From Streptomyces sp. CG1 (GTDB lineage Bacteria > Actinomycetota > Actinomycetes > Streptomycetales > Streptomycetaceae), in the NCBI RefSeq assembly GCF_041080625.1, contig NZ_CP163518.1, forward strand, positions 8,735,501 to 8,799,500: 64,000 bases of DNA, read 5' to 3'. The stretch's first letter is position 1. Every line of letters begins with the position of its first letter. Position numbers and translations under genes: made by a program. Of this stretch, positions 24,847-32,630 are shown piece by piece. The notes below the pieces were generated by a model. It saw only the letters and a program-made list of their open reading frames with translations, did not search any database and was not told the DNA's origin.

Positions 24847-26493
24847 TCAGTTGCCGAGCGCGACCTGGACGATCTTGATCACGACCAGGATCATCGCGAC
24901 GAGCAGGTAGGTCCGCAGAGTACCCATGCCGATCTTGCGAGCGGTGGACATGGTCGGCCGGGTCAGGGTCTCAAGCGGCGGCATCCGCCACTCGTCCTTG
25001 CCGGTCCGGTCGATCGGGTCCTCCTTGGTGCCCGTACGCCGACGGGTGAAGGCGTAGCCGGCGGCCAGGACCCCGACGACGCCGCAGGCGGCCATGATGT
25101 CGAGGATCGCCCCGGAGGAGATGTCCGGGAACAGGACCGAGGCGGTCAGGATGATCGACAGCGCGACCAGCACTCCGACCACGGCCGAGGTGAATGCGTT
25201 GGTCTTCGGGCCGTTCACCCACGGGCCGAGCACGGCCTTGTCGTTGCACAGCAGGAGCAGGAAAACCGACGCGGACGGCAGCAGGACACCGGCCAGGGTC
25301 TGTACGCCCTCGGTCAGCAGGCCCAGCGGTGAGCCGGGGATCAGCACGATGGCGGCAGCGGCGGCGACCAGTCCGGCGTAGACGGCGTAGAAGCCCTTGG
25401 CTCCCTTGACGCCCCGGTGGAGGGAGTGCTTGATGCCGAAGACGTCACCGATGGCGTAGGCGGTGGACAGGGAGACGGCGAACGCGCCGATGATGGAGGC
25501 GTCCAGCAGCGCGATGGCGAACAGCACGCCGGCGAGCTTGCCGGCCTTGTGCTCCAGGCCGGTCGCGATGCCGCCGGCGTCGGTGAACTGGCCGAAGCCG
25601 TGTGTGCCCGCGAAGGTCGCGGCGGTGAAGCCCATCATCGCCGCCGCGCCGATGACGACCACGGCGATGCCGATCCAGAGGTCGGCCTTCTCGTACTTCA
25701 TGAAGCGGGGGGTGATCCGCTTGTCGATGACGTACGACTGCTGGAAGAACAGCTGCCAGGGCGCGACCGTGGTGCCCACGATGCCGATGATCAGCAGCAT
25801 CACCGTGGAGAGCTGGCCGGTGCCGCCGGGCATGTTCGGCACCACGAAGTCCCGGGCCATCTGCGAGGCGTGCGGGTGGACCATGAAGTAGATCGGCACC
25901 AGCAGCAACGAGGCCGCGCACAGGGCGATGGCGACCCGCTCGAACCGCTGGAACGATCCGGTGAACGCCGACGCGATGATGATCCCTGCGGCGAGCACCA
26001 CGGAGGCGGCCTTGGGCAGGCCCAGGTACCCGGACGCGAGGGTGATGCCGATGAACTCGGTGACCAGGGTGAGCGCGTTGAGCAGGAACAGGTCGATGAC
26101 GGAGAACGCGCCCCAGAACTTGCCGAAGCGCTCCAGGATGAGGCGGGCGTGGCCGACGCCGGTGACGGCACCGAGGCGCAGCACCATCTCCTGGTTGACG
26201 TACAGCACGGGAACGAGGAGCAGGAGGGTCCACAGCAGGTGGGTGCCGTAGTTCTGGCCGGCCTGGCCGTAGGTGGCGAAGGCGCCGGCGTCGTTGTCGC
26301 CGACCATGACGATCAGGCCGGGTCCGACTATCGCCAGCAGTGTCTTGAGCTTGGCGGACAGGCCGGTGCGGGGTGCGGTGTCGTCGAGCTTGATGGTGCC
26401 GAGGGCGCCACGGATGTCGCCGACGTGTGCGTCGTCGAGGACTGCGGCGCGCGGGGCCTCGGACACGTTGGTCACAGTGGTCACGGTGGTCAT
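24847..26493 (-). CDS. NRAMP-like divalent metal transporter
   Basis: The 548-residue protein is a paralogue of the 19087 product without the long Pro-rich extension. It shares AVLDDAHVGDIRGALG, the helix-1 motif GDNDAGAFATYGQAGQNYG (D66, N67, D68) and the helix-6 segment TVAPWQLFFQQSYVIDKRITPRF. As in its paralogue, canonical DPGN and MPH motifs are replaced, which argues against a classical Mn/Fe transporter and is compatible with Mg2+. It is the first large gene of a long minus-strand operon and is preceded by a leader of about 500 bases with a conserved small peptide and an ArsR-type box. Confidence 0.88.
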   Translation of the reverse strand: MTTVTTVTNVSEAPRAAVLDDAHVGDIRGALGTIKLDDTAPRTGLSAKLKTLLAIVGPGLIVMVGDNDAGAFATYGQAGQNYGTHLLWTLLLLVPVLYVNQEMVLRLGAVTGVGHARLILERFGKFWGAFSVIDLFLLNALTLVTEFIGITLASGYLGLPKAASVVLAAGIIIASAFTGSFQRFERVAIALCAASLLLVPIYFMVHPHASQMARDFVVPNMPGGTGQLSTVMLLIIGIVGTTVAPWQLFFQQSYVIDKRITPRFMKYEKADLWIGIAVVVIGAAAMMGFTAATFAGTHGFGQFTDAGGIATGLEHKAGKLAGVLFAIALLDASIIGAFAVSLSTAYAIGDVFGIKHSLHRGVKGAKGFYAVYAGLVAAAAAIVLIPGSPLGLLTEGVQTLAGVLLPSASVFLLLLCNDKAVLGPWVNGPKTNAFTSAVVGVLVALSIILTASVLFPDISSGAILDIMAACGVVGVLAAGYAFTRRRTGTKEDPIDRTGKDEWRMPPLETLTRPTMSTARKIGMGTLRTYLLVAMILVVIKIVQVALGN

Positions 26494-26641
26494 GACATAC
26501 CTCCCGAATCCCCCCAGAAGGGGGAGGTAGGGGGCACGCGAAAGCCGTCCCCCCTGCGCGAGTGCGCAGGGCGGCGGCCCGTCACGGCGCAGGGCCGTAC
26601 GGGGCGCAGGACGCGGATGGGAATCCGCGCAGGGGAGAGGG
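26494..26641 (-). promoter_or_regulatory. Structured leader between the leader peptide and the NRAMP gene
   Basis: This GC-rich stretch contains several possible hairpins. One is CCTGCGC/GCGCAGG with loop GAGT (about 26556-26573), one is GCGGAT/ATCCGC (about 26614-26629), and one has GGGGG paired with CCCCC around 26528-26555. Together with the upstream leader peptide it could work as an attenuator. No recognised riboswitch family (M-box or yybP-ykoY) fits by eye. Confidence 0.4.
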
Positions 26642-26719
26642 TTACCGCATGCCGGAAGAATGCGAGGACAAGCGGATCAGGGGCCGACTATGGCCCGGAC
26701 TACTGCTACTGCAGTCCAT
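26642..26719 (-). CDS. Conserved leader peptide upstream of the NRAMP operon
   Basis: A 25-codon frame starts at ATG 26719 with an excellent SD (AAGGAGG) and encodes MDCSSSSPGHS followed by RPLIRL and a Ser-rich end. The leader peptide at 29029-29094 starts with MDSSCSPGHS and has the same kind of SD, so the two are related in sequence, strand and position. Most early Ser codons are AGT, which is rare in GC-rich actinomycetes. The codons for PGHS overlap a small hairpin (26681-26696, loop ATAGTC on the minus strand) that is kept in both copies. I infer translation-dependent attenuation of the downstream transporter genes. Confidence 0.6.
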   Translation of the reverse strand: MDCSSSSPGHSRPLIRLSSHSSGMR

Positions 26720-26988
26720 GTCTCTCGCCTCCTTCCGGCCGGGGACGCGACCTGTGCGCGTCAGCAACGACTCGGCAAGGAGCAACCCAGCCCGAACGGC
26801 CGGCTCACCCCAACTCGTCAGAGCTTTGGCACTCCACGGCGTAATCCCCTTGCGGGGGAAGCCACTTGGGGTCACCCCTTAGGTCGGGGAGACCTGTCCT
26901 GACCCTGGGCGTCTCTCGACGTCGTGGGGTCAGTGGCCTGTGTCCGTGAAGACGCCTCACCGAACGAGGTGCCCTTTTCAAACCTCCA

Positions 26989-27023
26989 CGAGTGTAGCCG
27001 CACACTTGCACATGAACGCAAGT
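26989..27023 (-). promoter_or_regulatory. ArsR-type box and promoter of the NRAMP operon
   Basis: The inverted repeat ACTTGC-N8-GCAAGT (27004-27023) contains the core TTGC-N8-GCAA found at two more places in this island. On the minus strand a -10-like TACACT (26996-26991) follows, and TTGCGT within the box could act as -35 (19-base spacing). A bound repressor would block RNA polymerase. Transcription would start near 26983, giving a leader of almost 490 bases. Confidence 0.6.
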
Positions 27024-27179
27024 TCTTGGCGGAGTCTTGACCGGTAGTCGCCTGTGCGTGTAATGGCGGTCACATCCCTCACGGGTCGCGCGCCGGCATT
27101 GGGCCGGTGATCGATACGGTGAGCCATCGGTGGGCTGACCTGCGCCCACTCCCGGACGCTTTCGCGAAAGGCGCGACGT

Positions 27180-27662
27180 ATGCCCGAGCACGACACTTCC
27201 GCCGAGGTGGTCTCCGTTCCGGTGGGTCGGGTGATCGGAGGCCGGCCGGACGTCCGTGACGACGACTGGGGCAACGAGACGGCCGTCATTCGCCTCGACG
27301 CCACCCGCTTCGGCCCCGACGCGGTGGCCGGCCTGGATGCCTTCTCCCACCTGGAGGTCGTCTACCACTTCGACCGGGTCCCGGTGGACAAGATCGAGAC
27401 CGGAGCCCGCCACCCCCGCGGCAACACCGACTGGCCCCAGGTCGGCATCTTCGCCCAGCGCGGCAAGAACCGCCCCAACCGGCTCGGCGTCTCCCGCTGC
27501 CGCCTGATCAAGGTCGACGGCCTCGATCTGCACGTCCAGGGCCTGGACGCAGTGGACGGCACCCCCGTCCTCGACATCAAGCCCTACATGAACGAGTTCG
27601 GCCCCCAAGGCCCGCTCGCCCAGCCGGAATGGGCCACGACTCTCATGCGCGGGTACTACTGA
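27180..27662 (+). CDS. trmO: TrmO-type tRNA (N6-threonylcarbamoyladenosine-37) methyltransferase
   Basis: The 160-residue protein is a TsaA/TrmO (UPF0066, YaeB) family beta-barrel methyltransferase that uses SAM to methylate t6A37 of certain tRNAs. Characteristic segments are GIFAQRGKNRPNRLGVSRC, which holds the conserved RxxRPN-type SAM site, and LDIKPYMNEF near the C-terminus. It is shorter than the E. coli enzyme, as usual in actinomycetes. It is transcribed divergently from the NRAMP operon, so the ArsR box region may affect both. Its 3-prime end overlaps the convergent VOC gene by seven bases. Confidence 0.85.
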   Translation: MPEHDTSAEVVSVPVGRVIGGRPDVRDDDWGNETAVIRLDATRFGPDAVAGLDAFSHLEVVYHFDRVPVDKIETGARHPRGNTDWPQVGIFAQRGKNRPNRLGVSRCRLIKVDGLDLHVQGLDAVDGTPVLDIKPYMNEFGPQGPLAQPEWATTLMRGYY

Positions 27663-28045
27663 CCCGCCGGTTCCCTGCCGATGGGCTGGAGGAATTCGAG
27701 ACGGTTGCCGACGGGATCCTGGCTGTGGAAACGGCGGTGGCCGGGGAGAGTGGTGTCGTCCCAGATCACGACGGCGCCGAAGGCTTCGAGGCGGGCGGCG
27801 AGCGATTCGATCGCTTCGACACGCAGGCCCGGGTGCGCCTTCGCGGACGCCCGGTACGGGGTCTCGATACCCAGGTGGAGCCGGACCCGCTGGTCGTCGT
27901 CGCTGAACCAGCAGCCTCCGCGGGACGCGAGGTGGCCCGGCCGCGGGACTTCGACGAGGCCGAGCGCGTCGACGTAGAAGGCGCGCAGCAACTCCTCGCT
28001 GCCCAGCGGGGCGGCCAGCTGGATGTGGTCGATTGCAGTGATCAT
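27656..28045 (-). CDS. VOC (glyoxalase/dioxygenase superfamily) protein, paralogue of 22375 product
   Basis: The 129-residue VOC protein starts at ATG 28045 (SD GGAGG). It has DHIQLAAPLGSEELLRAFYVDALG, then RLHLGIETPYRASAKAHPGLRVE and NRLEFLQP, giving the two His and one Glu ligands of the superfamily. The resemblance to the VOC protein of the first metal operon is strong across its length (GGCWF, AKAHPG, WDD...PGH.RF). It is the last gene of the second, shorter operon. Substrate unknown. Confidence 0.8.
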   Translation of the reverse strand: MITAIDHIQLAAPLGSEELLRAFYVDALGLVEVPRPGHLASRGGCWFSDDDQRVRLHLGIETPYRASAKAHPGLRVEAIESLAARLEAFGAVVIWDDTTLPGHRRFHSQDPVGNRLEFLQPIGREPAGQ

Positions 28046-28085
28046 GCGGGACCTCCGCTCGGTGGTAGCGCTGATGTCGGTGATG

Positions 28086-28352
28086 TCAGTGGCGGGTGTG
28101 CCAGGTCGCTTCGAGGTGCCGGGCGCCGTCCGGGCGGGACACCAAGTGCCAATGGGCGTGGGGACGTTGCTGGGGGGTGGCGGCCGTCGCTCGGTGGGTC
28201 GCCTGTACGTCGAGGGCGTGGAGCACGGGTTGTTCCAGGGGGCTGTCGGCGATACGGCGGAGGATGCCGGCGAGGAGGGCACGCATGGACTGCCGGGCGC
28301 TACGCGAGCGGGTGCCGGAGTGGTGCAGGGGGTGGTGGGCGAACACGGACAT
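28086..28352 (-). CDS. Small protein, duplicated family ending in HLEATWH
   Basis: The 88-residue product starts at ATG 28352 (SD GGAGG). It shares with the 24127 product the starting MSV, the helix LLAGILRRIADSPLEQPVLHAL and the tail DGARHLEATWHTRH. The segment between is basic and rich in His and Gln. It lies between the ARQG-motif gene and the VOC gene, the same relative order as in the first operon. Function unknown. Confidence 0.7.
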   Translation of the reverse strand: MSVFAHHPLHHSGTRSRSARQSMRALLAGILRRIADSPLEQPVLHALDVQATHRATAATPQQRPHAHWHLVSRPDGARHLEATWHTRH

Positions 28353-28474
28353 GGGTGGTTGCCTCCGGTGGAGTGTGCGCAAGGCGCACCTTGGCGGCGA
28401 GTCAGCCGGGGTGCGCAGAGGCGGTGGGCCGGGCGCGCCGGCCGGGTGCATGGGTGGCGTGCGGGGTCCGCGCG

Positions 28475-28744
28475 TCAGGGCTGCTCCGCGAGGTGGGTGA
28501 TGTGCTGTGCGGCAGTCAGCGGCAGCCTGGTGAACTCGGCGAGCCAGGCGGCTCGGTGGCCCTGCCGGGCGAGGATGTGGGCCAGGTGGACGCGCGGCTC
28601 GTAGGTCCCGCATCTGCTCCCGGCGCAGGCGAGGAGGTCGAGCAGGTACGTGCGATCGACGCCGTCGTCCAGGGTCAGGCGGACACCCGGGCAGCCGTGA
28701 CCGGGCGGATGAGGCGCGGGGGTGAGGTGGTCGGGGAGGCGCAT
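28475..28744 (-). CDS. Small protein, duplicated ARQG-motif family
   Basis: The 89-residue product starts at ATG 28744 with SD AAGGAGG. It has CPGVRLTLDDGVDRTYLLD followed by EPRVHLAHILARQGHRAAWLAEF, matching the 24395 product. It is the first substantial gene after the second leader peptide, so it heads the short operon. A longer frame to 28804 exists but the SD supports 28744. No known function; probably a small cytosolic helical protein. Confidence 0.7.
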   Translation of the reverse strand: MRLPDHLTPAPHPPGHGCPGVRLTLDDGVDRTYLLDLLACAGSRCGTYEPRVHLAHILARQGHRAAWLAEFTRLPLTAAQHITHLAEQP

Positions 28745-29028
28745 GGCGTTGTCCTCCTTCTTCGGGTGGGAAGGGGGATGGCCGGGCGGCGGGCGCCGCG
28801 GCATCCACTAGGGCGACTGATGCGCCGGTCACGCCGTGGCGGCGGATGGGCCATTGTCGGATCGGCGCGGCGGTGACCGGGCTCGGCGGCAGGAGCGCCA
28901 CCGTGATGAGGATGCGTGCTCGTAACTGGCGTGGTCCGCGGCGCTGTTGACGTCCGGGGGCCTCCCGGATGCGGGGGGCTCCTGCGGCGGTCTCGGCGAC
29001 CGCTCGTCAGGCGGCAGCGCGGAGTCGG
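28745..29028 (-). other. Leader region between second leader peptide and its operon
   Basis: No gene is seen on either strand. If transcription starts at the box near 29213, this is untranslated leader, comparable in place to 26494-26641. I see no recognised riboswitch. Confidence 0.4.
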
Positions 29029-29094
29029 TCAGGCGCGCAGAGGAGAGTCCGGACGCGGGGCCGGACTATGGCCGGGACTGCAACTGCTGTCCAT
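29029..29094 (-). CDS. Conserved leader peptide of the second metal operon
   Basis: A 21-codon frame starts at ATG 29094 with SD GAAGGGGG. It encodes MDSSCSPGHSPAPR and a Pro-rich end (PDSPLRA). It resembles the leader peptide at 26642-26719 in the first eleven residues, in repeated use of the rare Ser codon AGT, and in the small hairpin over the PGHS codons (29059-29074). It is followed by the ARQG-motif, HLEATWH and VOC genes. I infer a cis-acting leader peptide rather than a functional protein. Confidence 0.6.
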   Translation of the reverse strand: MDSSCSPGHSPAPRPDSPLRA

Positions 29095-29212
29095 GCCCGC
29101 CCCCTTCCGATCCGGGCGCGGGACGAGAACCGCGCGGTTCACTGGCCGGTTGCCTGAGCGTGGTCGCGTGATGACACTCCGGCACGGGCCACTGCCAGGC
29201 TGGCAAAGCCAT

Positions 29213-29232
29213 ACTTGCACATCGACGCAACA
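29213..29232 (-). promoter_or_regulatory. ArsR-type box upstream of the second leader peptide
   Basis: ACTTGC (29213-29218), eight bases, then GCAA (29227-29230). The box core differs from the one at 27006-27021 at only a few central bases, and it lies about 120 bases before the leader-peptide ATG. A minus-strand -10-like TATGGC overlaps its downstream side. Confidence 0.55.
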
Positions 29233-29479
29233 AGGGGCAACGCTCCCCTCGGTCGTCTGGCTCCGCCCCCGACTTCCAGCCTGCCTTGCCGGGCGACCGG
29301 GGCAGATCACTCGACAAGCCGTACGTGCAGGACACCCCAGGTGCCGAGCATCCGACGCCGCTGGTCCTGATGAGCGAGTTTGCGGAGAGGCCGGCTGACA
29401 GGACCCGGCTGCAGGTGGGTGCCTCCGTACCCCGGCGGCGCGGCAGAACCCGCAGAGAACCCGGCAATCGATGTGCGGG
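29233..29479. other. Intergenic between ArsR gene and second leader
   Basis: No gene or conserved element is recognised. It contains the end of the ArsR transcript and the region upstream of the second operon promoter. Confidence 0.4.
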
Positions 29480-29884
29480 CTACCGACCCAGCGCGGGCCT
29501 GTGTGCTCCCAATGCCTGGCGTGCCATGGCGGGTCGTTCCTCCGCCACTGCGGCCGACTCCTCGTCTACGCCGTCCCCGGCCCCCGAGGTGTCGCCTCCC
29601 GCCCTCGCCACCCGCTGCGCCTCCTCCAACAGCCCGCGCACGCCCGCAGCCCGGTAGTAGATCCGCGTACCCTCCCGTCGCGTGGTCACCAGCCCGGCCG
29701 CGCGAAGCCTGGCCAGGTGTTGCGACGTCGCGGCGACATGGGCGCCCAGCAGTCGGGCCAGCTCGCCCACCGGCAGCTCACGGCCGCTCAGCACCCACAG
29801 CAGGCGGAAGCGCGAGGGGTCGGCCGCGGCCTTGAGTACCGCCACCGCGCGCTCCGCGTCCCACGCCTCTTCTTGCGTATCCAC
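29480..29884 (-). CDS. ArsR family transcriptional regulator
   Basis: The 134-residue winged-helix repressor has AAADPSRFRLLWVLSGRELPVGELARLLG, the recognition region AHVAATSQHLARLRAAGLV and the wing TRREGTRIYYR. AHVAATSQHLA resembles the NmtR/KmtR branch, but the C-terminus lacks the His-rich tail of the other ArsR protein here. GTG 29884 lies inside a TTGC-N8-GCAA box, so repression would block initiation and the mRNA may be leaderless. As the only gene in the window with the box on its own start, it is the best candidate for the regulator of both leader-peptide operons. Confidence 0.88.
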   Translation of the reverse strand: MDTQEEAWDAERAVAVLKAAADPSRFRLLWVLSGRELPVGELARLLGAHVAATSQHLARLRAAGLVTTRREGTRIYYRAAGVRGLLEEAQRVARAGGDTSGAGDGVDEESAAVAEERPAMARQALGAHRPALGR

Positions 29885-29890
29885 GCAATT
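29871..29890 (-). promoter_or_regulatory. ArsR-type box over the arsR start codon
   Basis: TTGC (29873-29876), eight bases, GCAA (29885-29888); the GTG start is within the spacer. TAGGCT (minus strand, just upstream, 29896-29891) could be a -10 element for a leaderless transcript. Confidence 0.55.
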
Positions 29891-29893
29891 AGC

Positions 29894-30045
29894 CTACTGG
29901 CGGTAGTGTCCTGAGTCGGAGATTCGTCGGCAGTATGCGGCGACCTTGTCGAGGATCTCGTCGGCTGTCTTGGTCCAGACGAAGGGCCTGGGGTGGTCGT
30001 TCCAGTCGGTGAGCCAGGCCCGGATGTCGCGTTCGAGTGCGTGCG
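29894..30045 (-). pseudogene. IS630 family transposase, C-terminal remnant
   Basis: About 50 codons encode ALERDIRAWLTDWNDHPRP followed by FVWTKTADEILDKVAAYC and a TAG stop. This is the end of IS630-type DDE transposases. The rest of the gene is absent, and the remnant is joined directly to a truncated acetolactate synthase gene. Its stop codon overlaps the presumed promoter of arsR. Confidence 0.8.
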
Positions 30046-31217
30046 CCCATCATGGCCAGGACGCGCCGGTCGGGTCGGGCCAGTTTGGCGGCGATGGCGC
30101 CCGGCAGTGCGAAGCCCATGGGGGACAAGCCGTTGGAGACCAGGCAGGTGTCCGGTTCGTAGGTGAACCCTTCGGGCAGTGCCGAAGCGAGTGCGTCCAG
30201 CGCCTGCGACAGGTCGCCCTCGATGCCCACTGCGACCGGGGAATGTGCGTCCACCTCGGAGGGGAAGCGGTGTACGTGCACGATGCGCTTGTCGCCGTTG
30301 GGGTTGATCTTGGTGGGGTCGAATTCCTGGATCTCGTAGCCGACGCAGATCACCACGTCGGCGGTGTCGAAGCCGAAGTTGCTGTAGTCGTGGCGCATGA
30401 AGCCGACCGCGCCGAGGGCGTTCGGATGGTCGTCGGGGAAGACGCCTTTGCCGTGGAAGGTAGTCGCGACCGGGATGTTCAGTCGTTCGGCGAACCGCAC
30501 GAGAGCGTCCGAGGCCCGAGCTCTCGCGGCGCCATGGCCTGCCAGCACGACAGGACGCCGTGCCGTGGTGAGCACCTCGACCGCCCGCGCGATCTGCGTG
30601 AGTGACGGCGCGTCGGCGTGCACTGTGTCGATCTGCAGGGGCGCCACATGCTCGGCGGGCCGCTCCGCTTCGACGTCCTCAGGCACGGCCAGGAACACGG
30701 CACCGGGGCGCTCGCTCTGCGCGATCTTGAAAGCCTTGCGTGTCATCTCCGGCACCGCGTCAGGGCACTCCACGCGAGCTGCCCACTGAGTGACGGGGGC
30801 GAACATCGATACCAGATCGATGACTTGATGCGACGCCTTGTGGGTGCGGCGCAGCGAGCCCTGGGCGGCAAGGGCCACCATCGGTGCGCTGTTGGTCATG
30901 GCATCGGCGGTGCCGAGCAGCAGGTTGATCGCGCCGGGGCCCAGAGTGGCCGAACACACCCCGGCCCGGCCGGTCAGCCGTCCCTAGATCTCGGCCATGA
31001 ACGAGGCGGCCTGCTCGTGGCGCACCAGGATGTACCGGATCCCGGAGCCACTCAGGGCGTCGACGAAGCAGATGTTCTCCTCGCCGGGGATCCCGAAGGC
31101 GTACTCGACGCCTTCGGCTCGCAGACAGCGCACCAGCAGGTGTGCGACGTCGTCCGCTGCTGCCGTGGTCCGCGACTTGGTCGCGCCTTCGGTGTCATGA
31201 GGCGAACGTAGGTACAC
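30046..31217 (-). pseudogene. Acetolactate synthase-like ThDP enzyme, truncated with internal stop
   Basis: The N-terminal part (AHLLVRCLRAEGVEYAFGIPGEENICFVDAL, HEQ with the ThDP Glu, then FMAEI) stops at TAG 30984-30986 and resumes GRLTGRAGVCSATLGPGAINLL in the same frame. The middle domain is kept, but a piece is missing between EGFTYEPD and TCLVSNGLSPMGFALPGA. The gene is cut at RRVLAMMG, exactly where the GDG cofactor motif should begin. It is replaced there by IS630 sequence. Non-functional. Confidence 0.85.
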
Positions 31218-31338
31218 CTGGCTGCCCGGGCCACTCGTCCGCCGCCGACCGGGCGCGGACCGCTGTGGCTATTTGGAGGCGTTGTGGTGGCGGCTGCCGC
31301 GGTCGGACCGCACGCTGGCGAAGTGAGAACGAACCGCC

Positions 31339-32112
31339 ATGCACAGAGCGGCGGCGGAACTCCGGGAGGACCGTGTGACCCCTTCGTCGCCCGACACCGA
31401 CGCACCGCCGGCCCGGTACGACGACCTGCGTGCGCTGGTTATCAACTGCACCCTCAAACGCTCACCGGAGACGAGCAACACCCAGGGGCTGATCGACCGG
31501 AGCACCGCCATCATGGACGCGCAGGGAGTGCGCGTCGATGTCGTGCGGGCAGTGGACCACGACATCGCCACCGGGGTGTGGCCCGACATGCGGGAGCACG
31601 GCTGGAAGACGGACGCCTGGCCGGACCTCTACCAGCAGGTCCTGGCAGCCGACATCCTCGTCCTGGCCGGACCCATCTGGCTCGGCGACAACAGCTCCGT
31701 GACGAAGCAGGTGATCGAACGCCTATACGCCTGCTCCAGCCTGCTCAACGAAGCAGGCCAGTACGCCTACTACGGCCGCGTCGGCGGCTGCCTGATCACC
31801 GGCAACGAGGACGGCGTCAAGCACTGCGCCATGAACGTCCTCTACAGCCTCCAGCACCTGGGCTACACCATCCCGCCCCAGGCGGACGCCGGCTGGATCG
31901 GCGAAGCGGGCCCGGGCCCCTCGTACCTCGACCCCGGCTCAGGCGGACCGGAGAACGACTTCACCAACCGCAACACCACCTTCATGACCTGGAACCTGCT
32001 GCACCTGGCCCGGGCGCTGAAGGACCTCGGCGGCATCCCCGCCTACGGCAACCAGCGCACCGCCTGGGACGCCGGCTGCCGCCGCGACTACGAGAACCCC
32101 GAGCACCGGTAA
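31339..32112 (+). CDS. NAD(P)H-dependent FMN reductase / flavodoxin-like protein
   Basis: The 257-residue protein has the flavodoxin-like fold of FMN reductases: LRALVINCTLKRSPETSNTQ (phosphate-binding loop), ADILVLAGPIWLGDNSSVTKQVIERL and GGCLITGNEDGVKHCAMNVLYSLQHLGY. It probably supplies reduced flavin or reduces quinones. GTG 31375 with GGGAGGA closely upstream is an alternative start that removes a poorly conserved N-terminus. It stands alone between the ALS pseudogene and a SpoIIE fragment. Confidence 0.8.
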   Translation: MHRAAAELREDRVTPSSPDTDAPPARYDDLRALVINCTLKRSPETSNTQGLIDRSTAIMDAQGVRVDVVRAVDHDIATGVWPDMREHGWKTDAWPDLYQQVLAADILVLAGPIWLGDNSSVTKQVIERLYACSSLLNEAGQYAYYGRVGGCLITGNEDGVKHCAMNVLYSLQHLGYTIPPQADAGWIGEAGPGPSYLDPGSGGPENDFTNRNTTFMTWNLLHLARALKDLGGIPAYGNQRTAWDAGCRRDYENPEHR

Positions 32113-32255
32113 CGTGATGCCAAGGGAAACTGGCGGGCGGCCGTCGGGGACGGCTGCGGCGGCGTGGGCGACCGTTCATAGCCGAGGGCTGTGCACCGCC
32201 TCGGGCTGCTGCCCCTGTCCCGGGCCGTTCCGGGCGGTGAGGGGGATCCTCGTAG

Positions 32256-32456
32256 CCTGCTGCACCGCAGATCGACACTCTCGCCCGCACGCTCGACTCG
32301 GCGCTGAAAGGAGTTTCCGCAGATCAGGAGAGCCTCGACAAGACCGCCGACCTGCTGATCAAGACCCTCCTGCCAGACACGGCCACACATGACGATGACG
32401 TGACACTGCTCCTGATCGGGCTGCCCATGCCGGAGGGAGAAGACTTTCGTGCCTGA
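32256..32456 (+). pseudogene. C-terminal fragment of a SpoIIE/PP2C phosphatase
   Basis: An open frame without a start encodes LARTLDSALKGVSADQESLD, then TADLLIKTLLPDTATHDDDVTLLLIGLP and a TGA. The DDDVTLLL end is the last metal-binding Asp segment of SpoIIE-type PP2C phosphatases. Nothing of the rest remains. It could be a partial duplication related to the large fusion gene just downstream. Confidence 0.55.
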
Positions 32457-32630
32457 TCGCTGTGATGGCGGTCCTCGTCGACCTCGGCGTGCCGGAGTGC
32501 CCGTGCTGGCACCGGCGCGGGCGGCACCGGCCGCCGACGGTGACCGGAATCTGTACATTTGTGCAGTAGGGATCACGACTGTCAGTCGTGCGGTTGTAGG
32601 CCCGTGCATGAACCTCGCAGGCGAGGCAGT

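Noticed and set aside
26494..27000. M-box or yybP-ykoY riboswitch upstream of the NRAMP gene
   Set aside because: The conserved loop sequences of these riboswitches could not be found by eye; the leader peptide explains conservation better. A covariance-model scan would decide.
26660..29160. Cys-rich plus-strand readings across the two leader-peptide sites (CYCSPC and CNCCPC)
   Set aside because: They are the complement of the minus-strand leader peptides; no SD or start exists on the plus strand.
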